Of a stretch of 5,729 nt of DNA, positions 1-5,657 are shown piece after piece. The stretch's first letter is position 1, and the number at the start of each line of letters is the position of its first letter. The DNA is from Puniceicoccales bacterium (GTDB lineage Bacteria; Verrucomicrobiota; Verrucomicrobiia; Opitutales; LL51), in NCBI GenBank assembly GCA_031276935.1, contig JAISMD010000090.1, forward strand, positions 1 through 5,729, in the 5' to 3' direction. Under the pieces are notes generated by a model, which saw nothing but the letters and a program-made list of their open reading frames with translations, searched no databases and was not told the DNA's origin. The translations under genes and the position numbers were made by a program.

Positions 1-707
1 CGGATGAAAATTTACAAAAAATTATACAAAAATCAAGGAATTATGACATCGATTACATGCTATATACTTCGGCCAATAAGAAATTTAAGTTTAATTTTTC
101 CCAGGGGCAAAAGCCAAGGAATGAGGTCGATCTTTACTTTTCTTTGATGTCATTTGTACAATTCTTGACGAACAAGGCACAGGAATCTGCGGTGACCATT
201 CCGAAGGATTTTTCCTTTGGTTTCGAACCCTATGTGAAAAAGGACCTAATTCCCGAAAAAGAACATATACAACCGCTTTACAAACAGAGTAAGATTATTG
301 CCCAACTCATGATGTTGCTCTATGAATCCAATGACTACGGCATTGATTTCAAAAATATCATGCGGGAGAGTGTCGATGCATCGATTTTAGGGGGTAAAAA
401 CAAGGATAATGTGGGTACTCTCGACGGCAATCGCTCGATATTTTTGCGCAGAAAAGATCTCAGATCCTACATCTTTTCCCTTGATTTTTCAACCTATACC
501 AGCGTCCTCCGTAATTTCATCAATAAATTACAGGACTATAATTTACCGGTTATCATTCGTTCCCTGGAGATTCGGCATTCCAAATCCGGGTCATCGGGAA
601 GTGGTATTACGGTGACGGAAAAGATGCAAATTGCCCTTGTTTTGGAGTGGATTTTTGTGGAAAATGGTAAAAATTTACTTAAATCGGAAAGTATTAGAAA
701 AGAGTGA
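1..707 (+). CDS. Amuc_1100 family pilus-like protein, 5' end outside window
   Basis: The frame is open from base 3 with no stop before it, so the ATG at 57 is probably internal and the true start lies upstream. About 234 codons are visible, ending in TGA at 705-707. The middle carries a motif I associate with Verrucomicrobiota Amuc_1100-like proteins: an F-G-F-x-x-Y core (from base 216), then L-I-P, a Y-K-Q-S-K-I-I-A-Q-L segment and an I-M-R-E-S strand. In Akkermansia, Amuc_1100 is an outer-envelope protein encoded in a type IV pilus-like cluster and resembles a PilO-type fold; an N-terminal membrane anchor and coiled coil would be expected in the missing part. No membrane segment is seen in the visible part. 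It overlaps the next gene by four bases, which suggests one operon. Family assignment is by remembered pattern, not by alignment. Confidence 0.6.
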   Translation, partial: DENLQKIIQKSRNYDIDYMLYTSANKKFKFNFSQGQKPRNEVDLYFSLMSFVQFLTNKAQESAVTIPKDFSFGFEPYVKKDLIPEKEHIQPLYKQSKIIAQLMMLLYESNDYGIDFKNIMRESVDASILGGKNKDNVGTLDGNRSIFLRRKDLRSYIFSLDFSTYTSVLRNFINKLQDYNLPVIIRSLEIRHSKSGSSGSGITVTEKMQIALVLEWIFVENGKNLLKSESIRKE

Positions 708-1528
708 CGGAGACATCTAAAGTTTGCATCGTAGTTGCGCTATTATTGGTGGTTTTAGGAGGAAGTCGTACGCCTAAGACACAGCATCTTTCCTCGGAAA
801 ATGATCAGAAAAATATAATTTCCCCCTCCATCGACCAACCGTTCATGATTCAACGGGAAACGATAAATCTCAACGATCTCAAATGGCAGGGACCGAAAAA
901 TGCCCCACGGGGTGAAAGTTGGACTTTCGATTTGTTTACGCCCCCAACGATTCTGCGAACGGAGGATGGTTTTTCGGCAACATTGCCATGGATCGGAAAG
1001 GATCAATCGGTGATTAATTTTGAAATTCTTTCGGTGAAGAGGAAACTCTACAGGCTACAATTTTCGGGATATTTTAGTGCACCCAAGCGGGATAGTTCTG
1101 GGACGGAGGTTGCGGCACATACCTTCATGCTCTTCGATAAAGAAACCGACCAAACCCTCTTGACAAAATTGGGAGAAAACCTCGCGTCCCATGACGTGGA
1201 CATTGTCCGTTTTGAGGAACATGGACCGAACGGTGAAATGGGCGATTATCCACGGCTTACCATTTTCGACAGGAAAAATAATCAGGAATTTGTCCTAACT
1301 TCGGAGCCTAAATATTGGGATGAACTTTGGGATATCCAATTGCGTTCCAAGGGGGATGGGGCAATCATTACCCTTTCCAAAATTGGGGAAGATTTTACCA
1401 TCGATGGCGAACATTATGCTTTAGGGGAAGTTAGTTCGGGGAAAAAATCATTAACATTTATCCAAAAAGTGGGGAAAGATAGTTGTGCATTTTCGCTACC
1501 TATCCCGGATGATACGCAAAAACAATGA
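704..1528 (+). CDS. Amuc_1099 family pilus-like system protein
   Basis: This encodes 274 residues starting at GTG 704, which overlaps the previous stop (GTGA); there is only a weak purine run (GAAAAGA) before it, so translational coupling is likely. Residues 7-20 form one hydrophobic segment with no following lipobox Cys, so a single N-terminal membrane anchor or uncleaved signal is expected, with the rest periplasmic. The motif W-T-F-D-L-F-T-P-P (73-81), then F-E-I-L-S-V (106-111) and Y-R-L-Q-F-S-G-Y (116-123), matches what I recall of the Verrucomicrobiota protein encoded next to Amuc_1100. The remainder looks beta-rich, with alternating hydrophobic residues. Its biochemical role is not established; by context it is a component of the pilus-like envelope complex. 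In many relatives a secretin gene follows; none does here. Confidence 0.6.
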   Translation: MTETSKVCIVVALLLVVLGGSRTPKTQHLSSENDQKNIISPSIDQPFMIQRETINLNDLKWQGPKNAPRGESWTFDLFTPPTILRTEDGFSATLPWIGKDQSVINFEILSVKRKLYRLQFSGYFSAPKRDSSGTEVAAHTFMLFDKETDQTLLTKLGENLASHDVDIVRFEEHGPNGEMGDYPRLTIFDRKNNQEFVLTSEPKYWDELWDIQLRSKGDGAIITLSKIGEDFTIDGEHYALGEVSSGKKSLTFIQKVGKDSCAFSLPIPDDTQKQ

Positions 1529-1641
1529 AATTTTACCGATGCGATTCGGGTGGAAAATATGCTAATTTTGACGCAAAAATCTTATTCGGAAGGAATGGAT
1601 CACTGATATTGGGGAGAAAATCGTCCCTATTAAGTCAATAA
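1525..1641 (+). CDS. possible 38-residue small protein, unrecognised
   Basis: An ATG at 1525 overlaps the TGA of the preceding gene as ATGA and opens a frame of 38 codons ending in TAA at 1639-1641. The start geometry matches the coupled GTGA junction just upstream. The product would be basic (M-K-F-Y-R at the start, G-R-K-S near the end) with one Cys, and I do not recognise it. It has no signal peptide or membrane segment. A frame of this length can easily occur by chance, and no Shine-Dalgarno is evident, so it may not be translated. I checked whether it could be the start of the secretin that often follows in this locus; it does not look like a signal peptide. Confidence 0.2.
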   Translation: MKFYRCDSGGKYANFDAKILFGRNGSLILGRKSSLLSQ

Positions 1642-1656
1642 TAAATGCGAATTTTG

Positions 1657-1686
1657 TTGACATTTAAAAAAAAAATTCACTAATGA
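1657..1686 (+). promoter_or_regulatory. promoter-like TTGACA element before the phosphorylase-like gene
   Basis: A perfect -35 consensus TTGACA (1657-1662) is followed by TTT and a run of ten A (1666-1675). At the usual 17-18 base spacing the -10 hexamer would be CTAATG or TAATGA (1680-1686), a poor match, and this would overlap the first ATG at 1683. If the element is real, transcription would begin near 1692 and the downstream ATGs at 1716 or 1722 would be the likely starts. Confidence 0.4.
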
Positions 1687-1724
1687 CGATGGGTTTGTTA
1701 TTCAAACTGAATGGAATGACGATG
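1683..1724 (+). repeat. 9-base direct repeat ATGACGATG at the start region
   Basis: The sequence ATGACGATG occurs at 1683-1691 and again at 1716-1724, 33 bases apart and in the same reading frame, so the protein would contain Met-Thr-Met twice. Each copy offers two in-frame ATGs, giving four possible starts. It may be coincidence or the trace of a small duplication. Confidence 0.5.
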
Positions 1725-3056
1725 AATAGAGAGAATACAGTTCCCCGTGATTTTATTAAGCCTTCCTATGCCTATTTGATTGAAAAGAAACGTGATGGTG
1801 AGGAATTTAGCGACGATGAGATTCGTTTTATTACGAATTCGATTTTGGACAAAACGATTCCCAATCACCAATTAGCGGCACTGGCAATGGCAATTTATTT
1901 TCAAGGGATGTCGCCCCAGGAGATCGCAGTCCTAGCGGAGGAGATGATGCTAACGGGGGAAGTTTTAGATCTACCCCGTATTGCACGGCCGAAGTTGGAT
2001 CGCTATGCGACGGGTGGAGTCGGGGATAAAACCGGATTAGTCCTCATACCTTTAGCGGCGGCCTGTGGCATTGCCGTTCCCTCCATGGTGGGAGAAGAGG
2101 AAGGTTTTGTCATTAGTGATCTGGATAAATTACGTTCCATTCCCGGTTTCCAGACCTCCATTTCCCTGGAACAGTTTATCAAACAATTACAGCAAATCGG
2201 TTGTGCCGTCATCGAACAGCGTCAAGCGATTACCCCTATTAATACCATTCTTTTTCAATTGCGGAAGGAAACGGGAACCATACCCAGCATCCCGCTCCTG
2301 ACGAGTAGCCTGTTGAGTAAGAAATTTTCGGAAGGTGCCGACGGTTTAGTTGTGGATGTGAAGTGGGGCAATGGTGCCTACGTGCGCGATGTGGAAAGCG
2401 CGAAGCAATTGGGTCGAATGGTAACCCGCGTCGCCAAGTCGATGAATCGGAAGTGTGTCGCCTTGGTAACGGATATGAATCAACCTTTGGGGAATTGTGT
2501 CGGAACGGGTTTGGAGATGCAGGAGGTTTTACGTATTTTCCGTGGTGAAAGCGATCCAGAACTGGATGAATTAATTCTACGTTTGGGAATGGAAATGGTA
2601 CGTCTAGCGGGCGTAGCTGGTTCCACCTTATCGGCGAAACAGATGGTGCGGAAGCATCTAACGGATGGTCTAGCGTTAACGAAATTGAGGGAAATGGTTG
2701 CTGCCCAGGGTGGTGACCCGAGTTACATCGATGATCCCGATAAATTCCCTAAGGCAAAGTACGTTAAGAAATTACCGGCATCCAAGCGGGGCTATGTGCA
2801 CACGATTAATTCGGGGATGTTAGCCCACGGTGTCCAAATTCTAGCGCGCAAGCGGGATGGTTCCATTGACCACGCCGTCGGTATATCGGAGATCAAAAAA
2901 ATCGGCTACCAGGTCAAACAGGGGGAGGCTCTCATGATGATCCATTACAACGACGAAATTAATTTGGAATCGGCTTTGGAATTCCTACGATCCTCCTACC
3001 GTTTAGCGCCGAAACGTCCCGCACAAAATGATTTAATTGTGGAACGTGTGGCCTGA
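1683..3056 (+). CDS. divergent thymidine/pyrimidine-nucleoside phosphorylase-like protein
   Basis: The 457 residues cover the whole nucleoside phosphorylase class II fold: an N-terminal helical domain (I-E-K-K-R-D-G at 33-39), the alpha/beta domain with T-G-G-V-G-D-K (110-116), and the C-terminal domain (A-V-G-I at 398-401, K-I-G at 406-408, I-H at 420-421). The family splits thymidine or uridine with phosphate to base plus (deoxy)ribose-1-phosphate in the cytosol. Using remembered E. coli DeoA numbering, base-binding R171, S186 and K190 are kept (R194, S209, K213). The phosphate side is changed: K84R, H85Y, S86A, S95G, S113V and T123D (residues 107, 108, 109, 118, 136, 146), and the G-R-G-L-G-H-T-G-G-T loop becomes G-E-E-E-G-F-V-I-S-D. 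Phosphorolysis is therefore doubtful. Start is uncertain: no Shine-Dalgarno precedes 1683, and in-frame ATGs at 1716 and 1722 would give 446 or 444 residues, closer to the family norm of about 435-440. A terminator follows. Confidence 0.85.
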   Translation: MTMGLLFKLNGMTMNRENTVPRDFIKPSYAYLIEKKRDGEEFSDDEIRFITNSILDKTIPNHQLAALAMAIYFQGMSPQEIAVLAEEMMLTGEVLDLPRIARPKLDRYATGGVGDKTGLVLIPLAAACGIAVPSMVGEEEGFVISDLDKLRSIPGFQTSISLEQFIKQLQQIGCAVIEQRQAITPINTILFQLRKETGTIPSIPLLTSSLLSKKFSEGADGLVVDVKWGNGAYVRDVESAKQLGRMVTRVAKSMNRKCVALVTDMNQPLGNCVGTGLEMQEVLRIFRGESDPELDELILRLGMEMVRLAGVAGSTLSAKQMVRKHLTDGLALTKLREMVAAQGGDPSYIDDPDKFPKAKYVKKLPASKRGYVHTINSGMLAHGVQILARKRDGSIDHAVGISEIKKIGYQVKQGEALMMIHYNDEINLESALEFLRSSYRLAPKRPAQNDLIVERVA

Positions 3057-3066
3057 AAACAAAGCG

Positions 3067-3097
3067 ATGGGAAGTAGTTTAATCCCATTTATTTTTT
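3067..3097 (+). terminator. probable Rho-independent terminator after the phosphorylase-like gene
   Basis: A 6-bp stem, ATGGGA (3067-3072) with TCCCAT (3083-3088), encloses a 10-base loop and is followed by a T-rich tract with six consecutive T (3092-3097). It lies 11 bases after the TGA stop. The stem is short, so efficiency may be modest. It would separate this gene from kdsA. Confidence 0.5.
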
Positions 3098-3105
3098 ATC
3101 CTAGG

Positions 3106-3165
3106 TGAACGAACGATTGCATTGGAAACGGAATGACATTTTGGAATTGCAATTCGATGCGTTCA
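3106..3165 (+). repeat. inverted repeat and perfect palindrome upstream of kdsA
   Basis: TGAACG (3106-3111) and ATTGC (3116-3120) can pair with CGTTCA (3160-3165) and GCAAT (3149-3153), giving an interrupted stem. Inside it sits a perfect 12-base palindrome, GAATTGCAATTC (3144-3155). This could be a leader structure or an operator for a dimeric regulator. No known regulator motif is recognised, and the palindrome alone could be chance. Confidence 0.3.
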
Positions 3166-3176
3166 TCCATTTTTTC

Positions 3177-3181
3177 GAGGA
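3177..3181 (+). promoter_or_regulatory. ribosome binding site of kdsA
   Basis: GAGGA lies six bases before the ATG at 3188. It is a strong Shine-Dalgarno, fixes the kdsA start, and contrasts with the lack of one at rpmJ and pgk. Confidence 0.75.
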
Positions 3182-3187
3182 AAAGCT

Positions 3188-3991
3188 ATGTTATTCGATC
3201 ACAATAAATTACTGATCATCGCGGGACCGTGTGTCATAGAATCGGAGGAATTGGTCATCCAAGTCGCCGATTATTTACAAAAAATCCAGGAGAAATTCCC
3301 CGCCGTACAGCTTATTTTCAAGGCATCCTTTGACAAAGCGAACCGTTCATCGGTTAGGGGTGGACGTGGGGTCGGTTTGGAGGAGGGTTTAGCCATTTTA
3401 AAGGGAGTGAAGGATCGCTACGGATTTCCGTTGACCACCGATATTCACTGGCCGGATCAGGCAATACGGGTCGGGGAGGTATGTGACGTATTGCAGATAC
3501 CGGCATTCCTATGTCGTCAGACGGACCTGCTGCAAGCGGCGGTGGAAACGGGACGGGTCGTGTCGGTAAAAAAGGGACAATTTTTATCGCCGAAGGAAAT
3601 GGGTTATGTGATTGAAAAGTTGACCTATTTTGGTGCGAAGGAAATTTGGCCCATTGAACGGGGGACTACCTTTGGCTACAACAATTTGGTGGTGGACATG
3701 CGGACTTTCCCGTTACTGCGTCGCATGGCGTCTACGGTTATTTTTGATGCGACACACAGTGTTCAATTACCGGGAGCGGGCGATGGTATAACCGTTGGTC
3801 AAAGGGAATTCGTGGAGCATTTAGCCTACGCGGCTTTAGCGGCCGGTGCGAACGGGGTATTTTTCGAGACACACATAGCTCCAGACCAGGCAATTTGCGA
3901 TGCGATGAACCAATTGGACGTCCATTACTTTGACAAAATCGTCGAGCGCTGCCTAAAATTTTGGGCACTGCGGAGAGATTACATGGGATAG
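3188..3991 (+). CDS. kdsA: 3-deoxy-8-phosphooctulonate synthase (Kdo-8-phosphate synthase), metal-dependent type
   Basis: KdsA condenses phosphoenolpyruvate with arabinose-5-phosphate to Kdo-8-phosphate, the committed step to the Kdo sugar of the lipopolysaccharide inner core, in the cytosol. The 267-residue product has the family length and a complete TIM-barrel set of motifs: A-G-P-C (12-15), K-A-S-F-D-K-A-N-R-S-S (45-55), R-Q-T-D (110-113), V-K-K-G-Q-F (127-132), F-G-Y-N-N-L-V-V-D (162-170), D-A-T-H-S-V-Q (187-193) and F-E-T-H (226-229). The metal ligands of the Aquifex-type enzyme are all present: C15, H190, E227 and D238, so this is the metal-dependent class, not the E. coli class that has Asn at the first position. 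The loop after N-R-S-S reads V-R-G-G-R-G instead of the usual I-H-S-x-R-G. It has its own good ribosome binding site and follows a probable terminator, so it likely starts a new transcription unit, possibly extending into rpmJ-rpmE. Confidence 0.95.
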   Translation: MLFDHNKLLIIAGPCVIESEELVIQVADYLQKIQEKFPAVQLIFKASFDKANRSSVRGGRGVGLEEGLAILKGVKDRYGFPLTTDIHWPDQAIRVGEVCDVLQIPAFLCRQTDLLQAAVETGRVVSVKKGQFLSPKEMGYVIEKLTYFGAKEIWPIERGTTFGYNNLVVDMRTFPLLRRMASTVIFDATHSVQLPGAGDGITVGQREFVEHLAYAALAAGANGVFFETHIAPDQAICDAMNQLDVHYFDKIVERCLKFWALRRDYMG

Positions 3992-4004
3992 GTGGAATTT
4001 TTTA

Positions 4005-4010
4005 TTGACA
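4005..4010 (+). promoter_or_regulatory. possible -35 element upstream of rpmJ
   Basis: A perfect TTGACA sits in the 51-base gap between kdsA and rpmJ, 32 bases before the ATG. No good -10 hexamer follows at 16-18 bases (the region is a run of eight T, 4025-4032). GATAAA at 4035-4040 is -10-like but 24 bases away. If used, transcription would begin at or a few bases before the start codon. Confidence 0.35.
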
Positions 4011-4042
4011 ACGCATCGCCGATGTTTTTTTTCCGATAAACC

Positions 4043-4168
4043 ATGAAAGTAGCTTCGTCGCTCAAGTCACTGAAGGGACGCCATCCCGATTGCAAAGTCG
4101 TTCGCCGCAAGGGTCGGGTATACGTCATTTGTAAAACGAATCCGCGATTCAAAGCGCGACAGGGTTAA
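4043..4168 (+). CDS. rpmJ: 50S ribosomal protein L36, type B (zinc-free form)
   Basis: A 41-residue protein starting at ATG 4043 and ending at TAA 4166-4168. It begins [10 protein letters not shown] and contains [19 protein letters not shown], then N-P-R-F-K-A-R-Q-G, a clear match to the YkgO-type L36 of the large ribosomal subunit. The classic zinc form has a C-x2-C pair plus a later Cys and His. Here the first Cys is His (H14), C17 and C30 remain, and the final His is replaced in N-P-R-F, so the zinc site is incomplete. There is no recognisable Shine-Dalgarno before the ATG. The type B L31 gene follows after 24 bases, the same pairing as E. coli ykgM/ykgO though in the opposite order. No inverted repeat resembling a Zur operator was seen upstream. 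Confidence 0.95.
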   Translation: MKVASSLKSLKGRHPDCKVVRRKGRVYVICKTNPRFKARQG

Positions 4169-4177
4169 AATATTTGT

Positions 4178-4184
4178 GGGAAGG
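4178..4184 (+). promoter_or_regulatory. ribosome binding site of rpmE
   Basis: GGGAAGG lies eight bases before the GTG at 4193 and supports that non-ATG start. It falls in the 24-base gap after rpmJ. Confidence 0.6.
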
Positions 4185-4192
4185 CAACAGTT

Positions 4193-4441
4193 GTGAAAAA
4201 AGATATACATCCGGAATTTCATCCCGTTTGCTTCATCGATGTGTCGACGAAGAAGAAATTTTTGACGATCTCTACCCTACGCTCGAAACAAAAGGAAGTC
4301 ATCGATGGCGTCGAGTACGATGTTCTCTATCGGGACGTCACTTCCGATTCCCATCCGGCCTATACCGGCGAGAAGCGTTTTGTGGATACGGCGGGACGCG
4401 TCGAGAAATTTCAATCGAAGTTCAAAAGGATACGCAAATAA
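4193..4441 (+). CDS. rpmE2: 50S ribosomal protein L31, type B (zinc-free form)
   Basis: An 82-residue protein starting at GTG 4193 with a purine-rich ribosome binding site. The N-terminus M-K-K-D-I-H-P-E-F-H-P-V and the central S-H-P-A-Y-T-G-E-K-R segment (about residues 53-62) identify L31, a small bridge protein at the large-subunit central protuberance. The insertion between these blocks (I-D-G-V-E-Y-D-V) and the C-terminal F-x-S-K-F-K-R are typical of type B (YkgM-like) L31. Type A zinc-binding L31 carries several Cys including a C-x2-C; here only one Cys (C13) is present, so no zinc ribbon can form. It is probably co-transcribed with rpmJ. The stop lies 18 bases from the convergent pgk stop. 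Confidence 0.95.
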   Translation: MKKDIHPEFHPVCFIDVSTKKKFLTISTLRSKQKEVIDGVEYDVLYRDVTSDSHPAYTGEKRFVDTAGRVEKFQSKFKRIRK

Positions 4442-4459
4442 TTTTTTCCATTATTTTGC
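4434..4459. terminator. AT-rich hairpin between convergent rpmE and pgk ends
   Basis: AAATAAT (4436-4442) pairs perfectly with ATTATTT (4450-4456) around a 7-base loop. The stem can be extended by GC (4434-4435) with GC (4458-4459) if T4457 bulges. It covers the rpmE stop codon and the 18-base gap, so it could act on transcripts from both sides. The stem is mostly A-T and no U tract follows on either strand beyond the stem itself, so function as a terminator is uncertain. Confidence 0.3.
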
Positions 4460-5650
4460 CTATTGATCGAGGATATTGATGCCGGGTAGAATTTTGCCTT
4501 CGAGGAATTCGAGGGTCGCTCCACCGCCGGTGCTGATGAAGGAAACGTCGTCGCTGTGACCACTCTCCTTAATCGCTTTTACCGAATCACCGCCTCCGAT
4601 AATCGAAGTTGCTTCCCTATTTTTCGCAATTGCTTCGGCGAGGGCAAAGGTTCCTTTGGCGGCATCCTTGATTTCAAAAATTCCCATGGGGCCATTGAGA
4701 AGAATGGTTTTCGATTGCTGAATAACTTCGGAAAATAACGCCACGCTGCGGGGACCAATGTCCACTCCACACATGGATTCCGGTATATCGAGGCCGACGA
4801 TCTGAATGTTTTCCAATTTTCGTGTTTCAAAATCAACCCGCTCTGCGACAACGGAATCTACGGGAAGCAATAGGCGAACACCCTTTTTTTCAGCTTTTTG
4901 CATTGCGGCCAAAGCGATGGAAATTTTATCCGGTTCCACCAAGCTCTTGCCCATTTTATGCCCCTTGGCGAGGAGAAAGGTGTAGGCCATGGCTCCGGCG
5001 ATGACCATGTGATCCGCCCGATCGAGGAGAGCGTCGATAACGGAGATTTTATCGCTGACTTTCGCTCCTCCAAGAATCACGGTGAAGGGGCGTTGGGGAT
5101 GGGCCGTTTTATCGCCTAGGAATTCCAATTCCCGTGCGATGAGCATGCCGGCAACCTTCGGGGAAAGGAATTTTGCGATCCCTGCTGTGGATGCGTGTGC
5201 CCGGTGTGCCGTTCCGAAAGCGTCGTTGACATAGGCGTCGGCGAGGCGGGCAAGTTCCCGGGAAAAATTTTCATCGTTGTCGGTTTCTTCCTTGTAGAAT
5301 CGGACGTTTTCCAATAGGGCGACTTCCCCGTTATCCAATGCTTGTACGGCCTGTTGTACGCTTTGACCGATACAATCGGGGAGAAAAAGAACGGGTTGTC
5401 CCAACAGTTCGGAAAGAACTTTCGCAACGGGTTCCAGGGAATATTTTAAGTTTTTTTCCCCATTCGGACGGCCAAAATGGGAGGCCAAAATAATTTTAGC
5501 CCCCTGATCAATGAGGTGTTGAATGGTCGGGAGTGCGGCAACGATGCGTGTCCTATCGGAAATTTGCCCATTCCCATCGAGGGGAACGTTGAAATCGACG
5601 CGCACAAATACACGCTTACCCTGTAAATTGACGTCCTTTACGGTTTTCAT
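4460..5650 (-). CDS. pgk: phosphoglycerate kinase
   Basis: Pgk transfers the acyl phosphate of 1,3-bisphosphoglycerate to ADP, the first ATP-forming step of glycolysis, reversible in gluconeogenesis, in the cytosol. From the ATG at 5650 the product has 396 residues, the normal length. Signature R-V-D-F-N-V-P lies at 17-23, D-R-T-R at 32-35, S-H-F-G-R-P at 57-62 (usually S-H-L-G-R-P), L-E-N-V-R-F at 113-118, N-D-A-F-G-T-A-H-R-A-H at 142-152, G-G-A-K-V-S-D-K at 194-201, N-G-P-M-G-I-F-E at 319-326, the nucleotide-phosphate loop G-G-G-D-S at 352-356 and S-T-G-G-G-A at 373-378. All key motifs are intact. The frame stays open upstream to an ATG at 5701, but those 17 extra residues are hydrophobic and outside the family alignment, so 5650 is preferred. 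There is no Shine-Dalgarno before it. gap, a common neighbour, is not seen in the window. Confidence 0.96.
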   Translation of the reverse strand: MKTVKDVNLQGKRVFVRVDFNVPLDGNGQISDRTRIVAALPTIQHLIDQGAKIILASHFGRPNGEKNLKYSLEPVAKVLSELLGQPVLFLPDCIGQSVQQAVQALDNGEVALLENVRFYKEETDNDENFSRELARLADAYVNDAFGTAHRAHASTAGIAKFLSPKVAGMLIARELEFLGDKTAHPQRPFTVILGGAKVSDKISVIDALLDRADHMVIAGAMAYTFLLAKGHKMGKSLVEPDKISIALAAMQKAEKKGVRLLLPVDSVVAERVDFETRKLENIQIVGLDIPESMCGVDIGPRSVALFSEVIQQSKTILLNGPMGIFEIKDAAKGTFALAEAIAKNREATSIIGGGDSVKAIKESGHSDDVSFISTGGGATLEFLEGKILPGINILDQ

Positions 5651-5657
5651 AAACCGG

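Noticed and set aside
57..59. ATG at 57 as the start of the first gene
   Set aside because: The same frame is open back to base 3 without a stop and no Shine-Dalgarno precedes 57, so it is more likely an internal Met of a truncated gene.
755..1006. 83-codon antisense frame opposite the Amuc_1099-like gene
   Set aside because: No start signal or recognisable product; it is explained by codon use of the sense gene.
1609..1632. Terminator formed by GGGGA and TCCCT after the Amuc_1099-like gene
   Set aside because: The stem is only about five pairs with a wobble and no T tract follows.
3992..4042. Zur operator upstream of rpmJ
   Set aside because: Looked for an AT-rich dyad like the E. coli Zur box and found none in the 51-base gap.
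4174..4479. 101-codon open frame overlapping rpmE on the + strand
   Set aside because: It lies in another frame of rpmE, which is a certain gene, and its translation resembles no family.
5116..5427. 103-codon open frame inside pgk on the - strand
   Set aside because: It is an out-of-frame shadow of the pgk coding sequence.
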